Origin: Bifidobacterium phasiani
Lineage (GTDB): Bacteria; Actinomycetota; Actinomycetes; Actinomycetales; Bifidobacteriaceae
DNA: 64,000 nucleotides
NCBI RefSeq assembly: GCF_019331775.1
Contig: NZ_JAHBBD010000014.1
Span: 1 to 64,000, forward strand
Direction: 5' to 3'
The notes under the pieces are model-generated. The model saw nothing but the letters and a program-made list of their open reading frames with translations, ran no database searches and was not told where the DNA came from. Below are positions 8,009-17,264 of the stretch, one piece after another. The first letter of the stretch is position 1. Each line of letters begins with the position of its first letter. The position numbers were made by a program, and so were the translations under genes.

Positions 8009-11000
8009 ATGGTGGATACAGCGAATACCGCGGTCTCCGACCGCGATACGAAGCCGTTGCGCGTAGGTCTCGACATCGGTTCGACCACGGTGAAGGCCGT
8101 GGTGCTCGATCAGGCCGATTCGCTCGAGGGCGTGCTGTTCTCCGATTACCGTCGTCACCATGCCAACGTGCGCGCCACCGTGGCCGGCCTGCTCAACGAC
8201 ATCCACGACCGCCTGGTGGAATGCGGCCGCGGCGACGAGCCGATCCGCCTGGCCATCACCGGATCCGGCGGCCTGGCGCTCGCCGACAGCCTGCACGTCC
8301 CGTTCGTCCAGGAGGTCATCGCCGAGACCGAGGCGATCGACGCCGAGTACCCGCAGGCCGACGTCATCATCGAGCTGGGCGGCGAGGACGCGAAGATCAC
8401 CTACCTCAAGCCCACCCCCGAGCAGCGCATGAACGGCTCGTGCGCGGGCGGCACCGGCGCGTTCATCGACCAGATGTCCACGCTGCTGGACACCGACGCC
8501 GCCGGCCTGAACGACATGGCCAAGGAGTACAAAACGCTGTACCCGATCGCCTCGCGCTGCGGCGTGTTCGCCAAGTCCGACCTGCAGCCGCTGATCAACG
8601 ACGGCGCGGCCAAGCCGGACCTGGCCGCCTCGATCTTCACCGCCGTGGCCACGCAGACCATCGCGGGCCTGGCCGCCGGCCGGCCGATCCACGGCACCGT
8701 GATCTTCCTCGGCGGCCCGCTGTTCTTCATGTCCGAGCTGCGCGAGGCCTTCCGCCGCGCGCTGGAGGGCAAGGTCGACGAGTTCATCACCCCGAAGGAC
8801 GCCCACCTGTACGTCGCGTTCGGCGCCGCGCTGCTCGCCGGCCAGCCCGACAAGCTGGACTCCGACGGCCACTACGAGGCGCGCCCCTGCGCCGAGATCC
8901 TGGCCCGCCTGGACGAGCTGGAGCACCTGCCGGTCAACACCCCGACGATGCCGCCGCTGTTCCCGACCAAGGCCGACCGCGAGGCCTTCGATGCGCGCCA
9001 CCACCGCGAGCACGTGCGCATCGGCACGCTGGAGGGCGCCACCGGACCGCACTTCCTGGGCATCGACGCCGGTTCGACCACGATCAAGGCCACGCTGGTC
9101 AACGACGACCGCGAGATCGTGTGGTCGAGCTACGCGACGAACGAGGGCAGCCCGCTGACCGCCGCCATCGACATCGTGCGGCGCATCCAGAACGAGCTTC
9201 CCGAGGGCGCGTGGATCGCCCGGTCCTGCGCCACCGGCTACGGCGAGGGCCTGATCGCCACCGGCCTGCACCTCGACGAGGGCGTGGTCGAGACGATGGC
9301 GCACTACCGCGGCGCCGAGATGGTCAGCCCCGGCGTCACCGCCGTCATCGACATCGGCGGCCAGGACATGAAGTACCTGGCGATCACCGACGGCGTGATC
9401 GACTCGATCGCCGTCAACGAGGCCTGCTCCTCGGGCTGCGGCTCGTTCCTGCAGACCTTCGCGTCCTCGATGGGCCTGAGCATCGAGGAGTTCACGCAGG
9501 CCGCGCTGAACTCCACGCACCCGGTCGACCTCGGCTCGCGCTGCACCGTGTTCATGAACTCCTCGGTCAAGCAGGCCCAGAAGGAGGGCGCCTCGATCGA
9601 GGACATCGCCGCGGGCCTGTGCTATTCGGTGGTGCGCAACGCGCTGTACAAGGTCATCAAGCTGCGCGACTCGGGCGAGCTGGGCGACACGGTGGTGGTG
9701 CAGGGCGGCACGTTCCTCAACGACGCCGTGCTGCGCGCCTTCGAGCTGCTCACCGAGCGCGAGGTGACCCGTCCGAACATCGCCGGCCTGATGGGCGCGT
9801 ACGGCGCTGCGCTCACCGCGCGCATGCACTACGAGGACGTGGCCGACGACGCCGCCGCCGTGCGGGACGGCGCCCGGGCCACGACGGCCGAGGCCGCCGA
9901 GGGCGCGGCCGACGATGGCTCCGGCGATGCGGCGAAGGACGACGAGGGCTTCCGCGCCACCGGCGCCGCGGCCGGCGACAACGTCGTCGTCATCGACGGC
10001 GTCGCGCACACCGCGTCGACGATCCTGCGCGGCGAGGCGCTCGACACGCTGACGATGACCTCGGAGCGCGACGTGTGCAAGCTGTGCCAGAACCACTGCA
10101 AGCTGACGATCACCACCTTCGCCGACGGCTCGCGCTACGTCACCGGCAACCGCTGCGAGCGCGGCGGCGACGCGAGGAAGCAGCGCTCCGACCGGCCGAA
10201 CCTGTACGACTACAAGTACAAGCGCGCGTTCGCCTACCGCCGCCTGACCGACAAGAAGGCCACCCGCGGCGAGATCGGCATCCCGCGCGTGCTCAACATG
10301 TACGAGAACTACCCGTTCTGGTTCACGCTGCTCACCTCGCTGGGCTTCAAGGTCGTGATCTCCGGGCGCTCCAGCCACGAGCTGTTCGAGACCGGCATCG
10401 AGTCGATCGCCTCCGAGAACATCTGCTACCCGGCCAAGCTGGTGCACGGCCACATCAAGTGGCTGCTGAACAAGGGCGTCAGGACGATCTTCTACCCGTG
10501 CGTGAGCTACGAGGACAACCTCGTCGACAACGCCGACAACCACTACAACTGCCCGGTCGTGGCCAACTACCCGGTCGTGATCGGCGCCAACATGCCGGAG
10601 CTGCGCGAGGAGGGCGTCCGCTACCTGCGCCCCTACTTCAACCTGGCGAACCGCGGGCTCATGGTCGAGCGCATCGTCGAGTCGTTCGACTGGGCCGGCG
10701 TGACGCGCGAGGAGGCCGAGAAGGCCGTCGCGGCCGCCTACGCCGAGGACAAGGTCTTCAAGTACGACGTGCAGCAGGAGGGCCTGCGCGCGCTGGCCTA
10801 CATGAAGGAGCACGGCTGCCGCGGCATCGTGCTCGCCGGCCGCCCGTACCACATCGATCCGGAGATCAACCACGGCATCCCCGAGACGATCTGCTCGCTC
10901 GGCATGGTCGTGCTCTCCGAGGACTCGGTGTGCGAGCTGCAGCCGGGCGAGGACCTGCACTTAAGCGAGTACCTGTCGGAGGGCGAGGAGGATCCGCGTA

Positions 11001-13000
11001 GGCGCAACGCCGACGGGTTCCGCCACGTCGGCGACCGCAAGGTCACCAAGATGCCGCTGCGCGTGACCAACCAGTGGGCCTACCACGCCCGGCTGTACGC
11101 CGCGGCGAACTTCGTGGCCTCGTACCCGGGGCTCGAGCTCGTCCAGCTCAACTCCTTCGGCTGCGGCCTCGACGCGATCACCACCGACCAGGTCTCCGAG
11201 ATCCTGGCGGACAAGGCCGACGTGTACACGCTGCTCAAGATCGACGAGGTCTCGAACCTGGGCGCGGCGAAGATCCGCCTGCGTTCGCTCAAGGCCGCCG
11301 TCGAGGAGCGCGAGCGCAACAAGGCGCGCCAGGAGCCCCCGGTGTCCGGCGCCGACGGCGGGGCCGCCGCGGACGAGGGGACGGCCGAGGCCCTGCGCCG
11401 GGCGCAGGCCAGGGTCGACGAGGCCAAGGCGCAGCTCGCCGCCGCCGAGGCCGCCCTCAAGGACGCCCGCGGCGCCGCCGGGCGCGACGCCGGCTTCCGC
11501 AGGACCGGTTCCGAGGCGCCGACCCCGGGCCGCCAGGTCATGCTCGACACGGTGATGCGCAACAACCCCAAGCTCACCGAATCCGTCAGGAACGCGTCCC
11601 GCCGCGCCGCCGCCGGCGCCCCGGCCGCGGGGAAGGCCTCCGCGCACAACTCGGCCACGCTGTCGAAGTACGCGAACAAGGTGCCGTTCGGCAAGTCGAT
11701 GAAGAAGGACTACACGATCGTCGCCCCGCAGATGAGCCCGATCCACTTCTCGCTGGTCGAGTCGGTGATCCGCTCCGCCGGCTACAAGTTCGACATCCTC
11801 GAGCACGCCAGCCGCCAGGACGTCGAGGTCGGCCTCAAGTACGTGAACAACGACGCCTGCTATCCGGCGATCATGGTGATCGGCCAGCTCGTCGACGCCC
11901 TGCTCGAGGGCAAGTACGACCCCGACCACGTGGCGCTGGCGATCACGCAGACCGGCGGCATGTGCCGCGCGACGAACTACTTCGGTCTGATCCGCAAGGC
12001 GCTGGTCGACGCCGGCTACCCGCAGATCCCGGTGCTCGCGATCTCGACGCAGGGCCTGGAGGACAATCCGGGCTTCACGCCGACCCCGCAGCTGCTGCAC
12101 CGCGCGATCAAGGCGCTGGTCATCGGCGACCTGCTGATGAAGTGCCTGTACCGCGTGCGCCCCTACGAGCAGGAGCCGGGCAGCGCGAACGCCCTGTACC
12201 GGCAGTGGGACACGATCGTGCGAGAGACGATCGAGCACCACGGCATGTCGAAGACCGCGAAGCGGGTGCTCGGCAAGGGCTACCTGCCCTACCAGGCGCT
12301 GCTCAAGCAGATCGTCAGGTCGTTCGACGCGCTGCCGCTCAAGGACGTCCCGCGCAAGCCGCGCGTCGGCGTCGTCGGCGAGATCCTGGTCAAGTACCAT
12401 CCGGACGCGAACAACCACGTCGTCGACGTCATCGAATCGCAGGACTGCGAGGCGGTGGTGCCCGGCATCATGGAGTTCATGACCACCCGCCCGTACATCT
12501 CGGACTGGAACGAGAAGCATCTGGGCATGGGCGGCAACAAGGCCGTGTACGCGGTGATGCGCTGGGGCCTGGACCGCTACCTCAACCCGGTGCGCGCCGC
12601 CATCGACCTGGCGCACGGCAAGTTCCAGCAGGACGAGCCGATGCCGGAGCTGGTAAGGAAGGCCGCCGAGGTCACCTCGATCGGCGTGCAGGCCGGCGAG
12701 GGGTGGCTGCTGACCGCCGAGATCCTGGAGCTGATCGAGCAGGGCTGCCCGAACGTGATCTGCGCGCAGCCGTTCGCCTGCCTGCCCAACCATGTGACAG
12801 GGCGCGGCATGTTCGGCAAGATCCGCCGCCTGTACCCGCAGGCGAACATCGTGTCGATCGACTACGATCCGGGCGCCAGCGAGGCGAACCAGCTCAACCG
12901 CATCAAGCTGATGATCGCGGCGGCCAAGAAGGCGCACGCCGCCGGCACGGACGCGCCGGGGGCGGCGCACCGCACCGACGAGATGACGTCGGCCGACTGA
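8009..13000 (+). CDS. Giant 2-hydroxyacyl-CoA dehydratase activator-type fusion protein
   Basis: This 1663-residue protein has two BadF/BcrA-type ASKHA ATPase domains in tandem, marked by GLDIGSTTVKAVVLD near residue 20 and FLGIDAGSTTIKATLVND near residue 349. The cluster-binding loops are CAGGTGAFID and CSSGCGSFLQ. A cysteine-rich segment (CKLCQNHCK, about residue 689) and DUF2229/dehydratase-like regions follow. HgdC-type activators use ATP to drive electrons into a radical dehydratase; the physiological role of the long fusion is unknown. Two Ala/Glu-rich linkers (about residues 613-670 and 1100-1170, the second coiled-coil-like) separate the modules. No separate dehydratase gene is nearby. 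Start at 8009 follows AGAGGTACAT. Confidence 0.85.
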   Translation: MVDTANTAVSDRDTKPLRVGLDIGSTTVKAVVLDQADSLEGVLFSDYRRHHANVRATVAGLLNDIHDRLVECGRGDEPIRLAITGSGGLALADSLHVPFVQEVIAETEAIDAEYPQADVIIELGGEDAKITYLKPTPEQRMNGSCAGGTGAFIDQMSTLLDTDAAGLNDMAKEYKTLYPIASRCGVFAKSDLQPLINDGAAKPDLAASIFTAVATQTIAGLAAGRPIHGTVIFLGGPLFFMSELREAFRRALEGKVDEFITPKDAHLYVAFGAALLAGQPDKLDSDGHYEARPCAEILARLDELEHLPVNTPTMPPLFPTKADREAFDARHHREHVRIGTLEGATGPHFLGIDAGSTTIKATLVNDDREIVWSSYATNEGSPLTAAIDIVRRIQNELPEGAWIARSCATGYGEGLIATGLHLDEGVVETMAHYRGAEMVSPGVTAVIDIGGQDMKYLAITDGVIDSIAVNEACSSGCGSFLQTFASSMGLSIEEFTQAALNSTHPVDLGSRCTVFMNSSVKQAQKEGASIEDIAAGLCYSVVRNALYKVIKLRDSGELGDTVVVQGGTFLNDAVLRAFELLTEREVTRPNIAGLMGAYGAALTARMHYEDVADDAAAVRDGARATTAEAAEGAADDGSGDAAKDDEGFRATGAAAGDNVVVIDGVAHTASTILRGEALDTLTMTSERDVCKLCQNHCKLTITTFADGSRYVTGNRCERGGDARKQRSDRPNLYDYKYKRAFAYRRLTDKKATRGEIGIPRVLNMYENYPFWFTLLTSLGFKVVISGRSSHELFETGIESIASENICYPAKLVHGHIKWLLNKGVRTIFYPCVSYEDNLVDNADNHYNCPVVANYPVVIGANMPELREEGVRYLRPYFNLANRGLMVERIVESFDWAGVTREEAEKAVAAAYAEDKVFKYDVQQEGLRALAYMKEHGCRGIVLAGRPYHIDPEINHGIPETICSLGMVVLSEDSVCELQPGEDLHLSEYLSEGEEDPRRRNADGFRHVGDRKVTKMPLRVTNQWAYHARLYAAANFVASYPGLELVQLNSFGCGLDAITTDQVSEILADKADVYTLLKIDEVSNLGAAKIRLRSLKAAVEERERNKARQEPPVSGADGGAAADEGTAEALRRAQARVDEAKAQLAAAEAALKDARGAAGRDAGFRRTGSEAPTPGRQVMLDTVMRNNPKLTESVRNASRRAAAGAPAAGKASAHNSATLSKYANKVPFGKSMKKDYTIVAPQMSPIHFSLVESVIRSAGYKFDILEHASRQDVEVGLKYVNNDACYPAIMVIGQLVDALLEGKYDPDHVALAITQTGGMCRATNYFGLIRKALVDAGYPQIPVLAISTQGLEDNPGFTPTPQLLHRAIKALVIGDLLMKCLYRVRPYEQEPGSANALYRQWDTIVRETIEHHGMSKTAKRVLGKGYLPYQALLKQIVRSFDALPLKDVPRKPRVGVVGEILVKYHPDANNHVVDVIESQDCEAVVPGIMEFMTTRPYISDWNEKHLGMGGNKAVYAVMRWGLDRYLNPVRAAIDLAHGKFQQDEPMPELVRKAAEVTSIGVQAGEGWLLTAEILELIEQGCPNVICAQPFACLPNHVTGRGMFGKIRRLYPQANIVSIDYDPGASEANQLNRIKLMIAAAKKAHAAGTDAPGAAHRTDEMTSAD

Positions 13001-13046
13001 CGTGGGGGCGGGCCGGCCGTCGGCGTGGGCGACACGCCGACGCCGT

Positions 13047-13124
13047 CCGCAGGGTTCGGGGGATGGTCCGCGGCGATCGGCGGGATGAGGCCGATGCGCG
13101 CGGACCATCCCCCGAACCCTGCGG
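13047..13124 (+). terminator. Long perfect inverted repeat ending the activator gene
   Basis: Two 26-bp arms are exact complements (13047-13072 and 13099-13124; arm begins CCGCAGGGTTCGGGGGATGG) with a 26-base loop. It stands just past the stop codon at 13000 and before the tetR promoter, so it is probably a rho-independent stop without a T-run. Confidence 0.7.
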
Positions 13125-13197
13125 CCCGAGGCGCCCCTCGCGCGCCGAGGGGCGCGAACCCCGCGGGCCTATGCCCCGCCCCCGCCCCGGTCATGGG

Positions 13198-13203
13198 TAG
13201 ACT
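13198..13203 (+). promoter_or_regulatory. -10 hexamer TAGACT before a leaderless tetR
   Basis: TAGACT is followed by seven bases and the ATG at 13211. The same hexamer at the same seven-base distance precedes the related tetR at 27883 on the other strand. This supports both start choices and leaderless transcripts. Confidence 0.6.
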
Positions 13204-13210
13204 GGACGGC

Positions 13211-13840
13211 ATGGTGAGAAGGCAGAAACGCATACGCAAGGATCCCGAGGACCGCAAGCGCGAGATCACCCAGGCCGCCGCCAGGCTGATCAGCGAACGC
13301 GGGTTCAACGGGATCTCGCTGAAGGACGTGGCCGACGAGGTGGGGATGAGTCAGCCGGGTCTCCTGCATTACGTGGGCAACAAGGATGGGCTGCTGTCGC
13401 TGCTCATCACCGACATCTACGACGCCTACGGCACCCCGGGCGAGTTCCTGGCCACGGGGCTGCCGGGCAGCGACCCGGACGGTCCGCTGTTCCCGGCGTA
13501 CCTGCGCTACCTGGTGCGGCACAACGCGAACCGGCGCATGATGGTGCAGCTGTACATGGTGCTCGAGACCGAGGCGTTCAACCCCTCGCACCCGCTGCAC
13601 GACTACTTCCGCGTCCGCCCGGCCAGCGTCTGGGAGAAGTACAGCGAGATCCCGTGGAGGATCCCGCCCGAGATGGGCTCATGGAACGAGAGCATGGATC
13701 CGGTGGTCCGCCAGTGCATCGAGGCGATGGACGGCATCCAGCTGCGGTGGCTGCGCGAGCCGCCCATCGACCTGTACGACGAGTGGCTGGTGTTCGAGAA
13801 GCTGCTGTTCCCCTCGCCGATCTGGGACCACTACCGCTGA
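13211..13840 (+). CDS. TetR-family transcriptional regulator (related set, member 1)
   Basis: This is a 209-residue repressor-type protein. The N-terminal helix-turn-helix is seen at about residues 15-62 (AARLISERGFNGISLKDVADEVGMSQPGLLHYVGNK). The ligand domain ends in MDGIQLRWLREP and FPSPIWDHYR, signatures shared with the regulators at 17265 and 27883. It converges on the GH51 gene. Because its closest relatives sit beside glycoside hydrolase genes, it probably controls sugar genes in this island, but the operator and inducer are not evident. The start at 13211 is set by the TAGACT hexamer; an upstream in-frame ATG at 13193 overlaps that promoter. Confidence 0.88.
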   Translation: MVRRQKRIRKDPEDRKREITQAAARLISERGFNGISLKDVADEVGMSQPGLLHYVGNKDGLLSLLITDIYDAYGTPGEFLATGLPGSDPDGPLFPAYLRYLVRHNANRRMMVQLYMVLETEAFNPSHPLHDYFRVRPASVWEKYSEIPWRIPPEMGSWNESMDPVVRQCIEAMDGIQLRWLREPPIDLYDEWLVFEKLLFPSPIWDHYR

Positions 13841-13900
13841 GCGCGCCGACCGCCGGCCTGTCGGTCGGCGCGCCGGGTCGCGGGCGGTTGAGCCACAATA

Positions 13901-13940
13901 CGGACGGCCCCCTTCCGAATCGTCGGAAGGGGGCCGTCCG
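13901..13940. terminator. Bidirectional terminator between tetR and GH51
   Basis: A perfect 18-bp stem (CGGACGGCCCCCTTCCGA and its complement) has an ATCG loop. It lies between converging genes. Confidence 0.85.
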
Positions 13941-13995
13941 TCATGCGGGGAGGCGGCGGTGCGGCCGGTCGCCGGCGCGCACGCCGCCGCGCGCG

Positions 13996-15516
13996 TCAGA
14001 CCACGGTGAAGCGCAGCGTGCTCACCGAGGCGGCGGGCAGCGTCACCGCGTGCGACTGCGCGACGTCGCCGCCGACCGGGATGCCCGCGGCCCGGACCAG
14101 GTCGGGGTCGTCCGCGGTGTTGCACTCGTGCGGGTCGCCGGCGGCCAGCGTGGTCATGGACTCCAGTCGCACGTCGACCGGGAACTTCAGGTCGATGTCG
14201 GCCGCGTCGTACATCGCGGCGTTCGTCAGGTCCACCAGCAGGGTGCGGCCGTCCTCGCCGAGCGAGGCGAAGACGTACACCGGCGACTCGGTGTCGCGGC
14301 GCGGCACGTCGAGCGCGGTGGCGCCGCGATGCCCCCGGTACATCATGAACACGTCGTAGTTCGGCGTGAGGACGGTGCGCTCGCCCTCGGTCAGGATCAG
14401 CGAATTGAGCACGTTGATCGTCTGCGCGTTGCAGGCCATCGTCACCTTGTCGCAGTTGCGCTGGAGCAGGTCGAGCGTCAGGGCGGTGGTCACGGCGTCG
14501 CGCATCGTCACCTGCTGCCTGAGCGCCGGGCGCGCGAGGAACGCGGTCTTGTGCCAGTTGCCCCACTCGCCGACGATGAGGTCGACGTGGTCGAGCTTGG
14601 AGTCCAACGGGCCTTCCGGCTCGTTGATCAGCGCCAGGCCCTCGTTCATCAGCGTCCACTGCTCGCGCAGGATGTCCTCCAGCTCGAGGCAGCCCTCGAC
14701 GACGCGGTTCCAGCCGGCCTCGTCGAACTCGGTCGGCGTGTCCCGGTCGTCGTCGATGTTCCAGTTGTAGAAGTGCAGGTCGTAGCCGTCGATCTTCGGC
14801 TGCCGGTACTCGGCCAGCAGGCGGAAGAAGTCCTCGGTCCACTTCACGCGCTCGCGCGGCTTGTTGCCGTCCGGGCCCGAGGCGATCGCGACCATCGGCG
14901 TCGGGGTGAACAGGTCGGTGGTGAACGAGGGCATCGCCGAGGCGTAGCGGCGGTACTCGTCCATGTAGGTCTGCGGGGTCATCGTGCCGCCGCCGGCCCA
15001 CACCTCGTTACCCAGGCCCCAGTACCGCACGCCGTAGGGGGCGGGGTGCCCGTTCGCCGCGCGCTCCCGGGCCAGGTCGGTGCCCTGCTCGCGGTTGCAG
15101 TACTCCATCCACTCCTTCATCTCGGCGATCGAGCCGGAGAGCATGTTGACGTTGATCCACGGCTCGGCGCCGAGCATCTCGCACAGGCGCAGGAACTCGT
15201 CGGTGCCGAAGTCGTGGGGGTCGAGCTCGTAGGTCGCGAAGTTCTCGTTGAACGTGGTCGCGCGGTCCGGGCCCACGCCGTCGCGCCAGTGGTAGGTGTC
15301 GGCGTAGCAGCCGCCGGGCCAGCGGATCAGCGGCGGCCTGAGCGCGCGCAGCGCGTCGAGCGTGGCCTTGCGGTAGCCGTGCTCGTTCTCGATGGGGGAG
15401 TCCTCGCCCACCCACAGGCCCCCGTCGATGCACTCGCCGAGGAACTCGATGAACTGCCCGTGCAGCTTGGGGTCGATGCGTCCGATGCGGCGGTTCGGAT
15501 CGATGAACACGCTCAT
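13996..15516 (-). CDS. GH51 alpha-L-arabinofuranosidase
   Basis: This 506-residue cytoplasmic glycoside hydrolase releases terminal arabinofuranose from arabino-oligosaccharides. GH51 hallmarks are IRWPGGCYADTYHWRDGVGP, the acid/base Glu171 in WGLGNEVW and the nucleophile Glu317 in IVGEWGNWH. A C-terminal beta-sandwich completes the enzyme. No signal peptide is present, so it should act on imported substrate. The start at 15516 lies four bases after the stop of the GPH transporter on the same strand, which indicates an operon and probable translational coupling. Confidence 0.95.
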   Translation of the reverse strand: MSVFIDPNRRIGRIDPKLHGQFIEFLGECIDGGLWVGEDSPIENEHGYRKATLDALRALRPPLIRWPGGCYADTYHWRDGVGPDRATTFNENFATYELDPHDFGTDEFLRLCEMLGAEPWINVNMLSGSIAEMKEWMEYCNREQGTDLARERAANGHPAPYGVRYWGLGNEVWAGGGTMTPQTYMDEYRRYASAMPSFTTDLFTPTPMVAIASGPDGNKPRERVKWTEDFFRLLAEYRQPKIDGYDLHFYNWNIDDDRDTPTEFDEAGWNRVVEGCLELEDILREQWTLMNEGLALINEPEGPLDSKLDHVDLIVGEWGNWHKTAFLARPALRQQVTMRDAVTTALTLDLLQRNCDKVTMACNAQTINVLNSLILTEGERTVLTPNYDVFMMYRGHRGATALDVPRRDTESPVYVFASLGEDGRTLLVDLTNAAMYDAADIDLKFPVDVRLESMTTLAAGDPHECNTADDPDLVRAAGIPVGGDVAQSHAVTLPAASVSTLRFTVV

Positions 15517-15520
15517 GGTC

Positions 15521-16780
15521 TCACTTCACCTTCCTGATCATCATGATGAAGACGCACGCCAGCACGACCGCGACGATGGCGGTCGGGAACACCATGCCGT
15601 AGCTGCCGGTGACGACGACGATGGCGCTGGTGATCACCGGGCCGACCATCTGGCCGAGCGTGGTGGCGATGTTCAGGATGCCCAGGTCCTTGCCGGCCTC
15701 CTCCTCGTTCGGCAGCACGTCGACGTTCAGGGCCTGGTCGACCGAGCCGTACATGCCGTAGCCGAAGCCGCCGATCGCGCTGAACAGGATCATGCCCAGC
15801 GGGCTGTGCAGCAGCCAGGGCATCGCGTAGCCGACGGCGAGCAGCAGGCTGGCGAGCACGACCGGGATCTTGCGCCGGCCGATCCTGTCGGAGATCGGGC
15901 CGGCCGTCAGCGCCGAGATCAGGGAGACGACCATGAGCACGACGCTCATCGTGGAGATCGTGGCCGCCGAGTCCTCGACGGACTGGCCGATGTAGTCCTG
16001 CAGGATGTACAGCTGGTAGTTGAGGATCATGTAGTAGCTGAACAGCAGCAGCGAGCGGCCGACGAACGCGAGCCAGAAGTCGCGGGCGCCGTGGGTCGGC
16101 GGGCGGAAGCTGGCGAGGATGTCCTTGAGCGAGCCGGAGACTTCGGGCATGTCCTTGCTGGACCGCTCGCGCGGCCAGACGAACACGGTGGCGATGCCGG
16201 CGATGGCCATCACGATGCCGGCGAGCACGAAGCCCGGCAGCTGCATCGTGATGAAGCGGGCGCCGATGATCTGGCCGAGCGAGGAGCCGAACAGGGTGCC
16301 GGCGGAGATGAAGGCGCTCATCGTGCCGCGCATGTTGTCGGGCACGCGGTCGGCCAGCGAGGCGACGACCGGCGCGATCATCATGTTCAGGCCGACCATC
16401 GAGACGCAGTAGCTGATGCCGATGGTCACGCCGTCGGGCAGCACGCCGAGCAGGAACAGCGAGACGCCGGCGATGACGCCGCCCGCCGCGATCCACGGGC
16501 TGCGGCGGCCGAAGACGGAGCGGGTGCGGTCGGACAGGTTGCCGACGACGAGGTTGGAGATCAGCGAGGCGAGGGCCGTCGCGGAGTTGAGCACGCCGAA
16601 GATGGCGTTGTACGAGTCGGGCGCGATCTCGGACAGGCGCTGCGGGAGCAGCACCGCCGCGACGATCTGCAGGCCGACCATCCAGCAGAGGTTGAAGATG
16701 AAGAACGCCGCGCCGAAGCGGATGGTCTGCGCCTTGGTCAGCGACTTCGGCGCCGTTGCTGTGGGCTGGTCCTGAGACAT
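15521..16780 (-). CDS. GPH-type sugar:cation symporter (MFS superfamily)
   Basis: This 419-residue membrane carrier has about 12 transmembrane segments. The family loops are visible as GNLSDRTRSVFGRRSPWI after segment 2 and GPISDRIGRRKIPVV after segment 8, plus DQALNVDVLPNEEEAGKDLG. Its product should import an arabinose-containing oligosaccharide or glycoside for the adjacent GH51. The start at 16780 follows AAAGGAGATATCCCC. Two related carriers are encoded at 18652 and 43549. Confidence 0.88.
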   Translation of the reverse strand: MSQDQPTATAPKSLTKAQTIRFGAAFFIFNLCWMVGLQIVAAVLLPQRLSEIAPDSYNAIFGVLNSATALASLISNLVVGNLSDRTRSVFGRRSPWIAAGGVIAGVSLFLLGVLPDGVTIGISYCVSMVGLNMMIAPVVASLADRVPDNMRGTMSAFISAGTLFGSSLGQIIGARFITMQLPGFVLAGIVMAIAGIATVFVWPRERSSKDMPEVSGSLKDILASFRPPTHGARDFWLAFVGRSLLLFSYYMILNYQLYILQDYIGQSVEDSAATISTMSVVLMVVSLISALTAGPISDRIGRRKIPVVLASLLLAVGYAMPWLLHSPLGMILFSAIGGFGYGMYGSVDQALNVDVLPNEEEAGKDLGILNIATTLGQMVGPVITSAIVVVTGSYGMVFPTAIVAVVLACVFIMMIRKVK

Positions 16781-16970
16781 GGGGATATCTCCTTTGATGG
16801 GTTGGGGGTGTGCGGCCGCCCGCACGTGACGCGGGCCGCCGGTTCTCGGCTGGGCCGGTGGGGCGGCGCGTCGGCTGGCCGGCGTCGCCGTCGTGCGTCC
16901 GGCGGCCCTTCGTCGGGCGTGCGGGACGGGATGGGGCGTGTCGCGTCCCTGAGGACGGCGACAACGCTGT

Positions 16971-16997
16971 TATTTTATATCTAGTAAATATAAAATA
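16971..16997. promoter_or_regulatory. AT-rich palindromic operator candidate
   Basis: TATTTTATAT and its complement ATATAAAATA are separated by seven bases. The site is about 190 bp upstream of the GPH transporter start and lies on the promoter side of the divergent tetR, so it is a reasonable target for that regulator. The -10 of the transporter probably overlaps it (TATAAA on the minus strand). Confidence 0.5.
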
Positions 16998-17038
16998 GTG
17001 ATGGTGTGTCGCGCGCCGGGCGCCTGTCGGCCCGGGTG

Positions 17039-17192
17039 CGGTTCACGGTTGCGGCTCGCTGGATCCTGTGAACCGGAACGCACGGAATCGCACAGTGGCG
17101 CACAGTCGTGTTTGGCGTCGTTCCGCGGATGCCCGCGCCAATCGAACACGCCGTCGGTTCACGGGATCGCGGCGCCGCGAACCGTGAACCGG
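17039..17192. repeat. Hairpin-ended repeat, family B copy 1
   Basis: Two hairpins with CGGTTCAC/GTGAACCG ends (17039-17075 and 17155-17191) flank a spacer of about 80 bp. The second copy, in the opposite orientation, is at 30395-30553; both share the exact 20-mer GTGAACCGGAACGCACGGAA (here at 17068-17087). No ORF lies inside. It resembles REP/BIME or MITE-type elements. Confidence 0.7.
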
Positions 17193-17264
17193 GCCGGCGG
17201 GGCCCGGGCGCTGCTAGGCTTGGGCCGAGGGGCTCCGAGCGTCCCGGAGGAGGGTGTGGCAACC

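Larger units (their letters stand above)
16781..17264. other. Divergent regulatory region between transporter and tetR 2
   Basis: This 484-bp interval separates the GPH-GH51 unit from tetR. It holds an AT-rich palindrome (16971-16997) in otherwise GC-rich DNA, and a hairpin-ended repeat (17039-17192). No gene is supported. Confidence 0.6.

Noticed and set aside
7730..10960. 1076-residue minus-strand ORF
   Set aside because: It is the antisense shadow of the activator gene; the protein is a monotonous Arg/Val/Asp/Ala mix typical of high-GC antisense frames, without any family motif.
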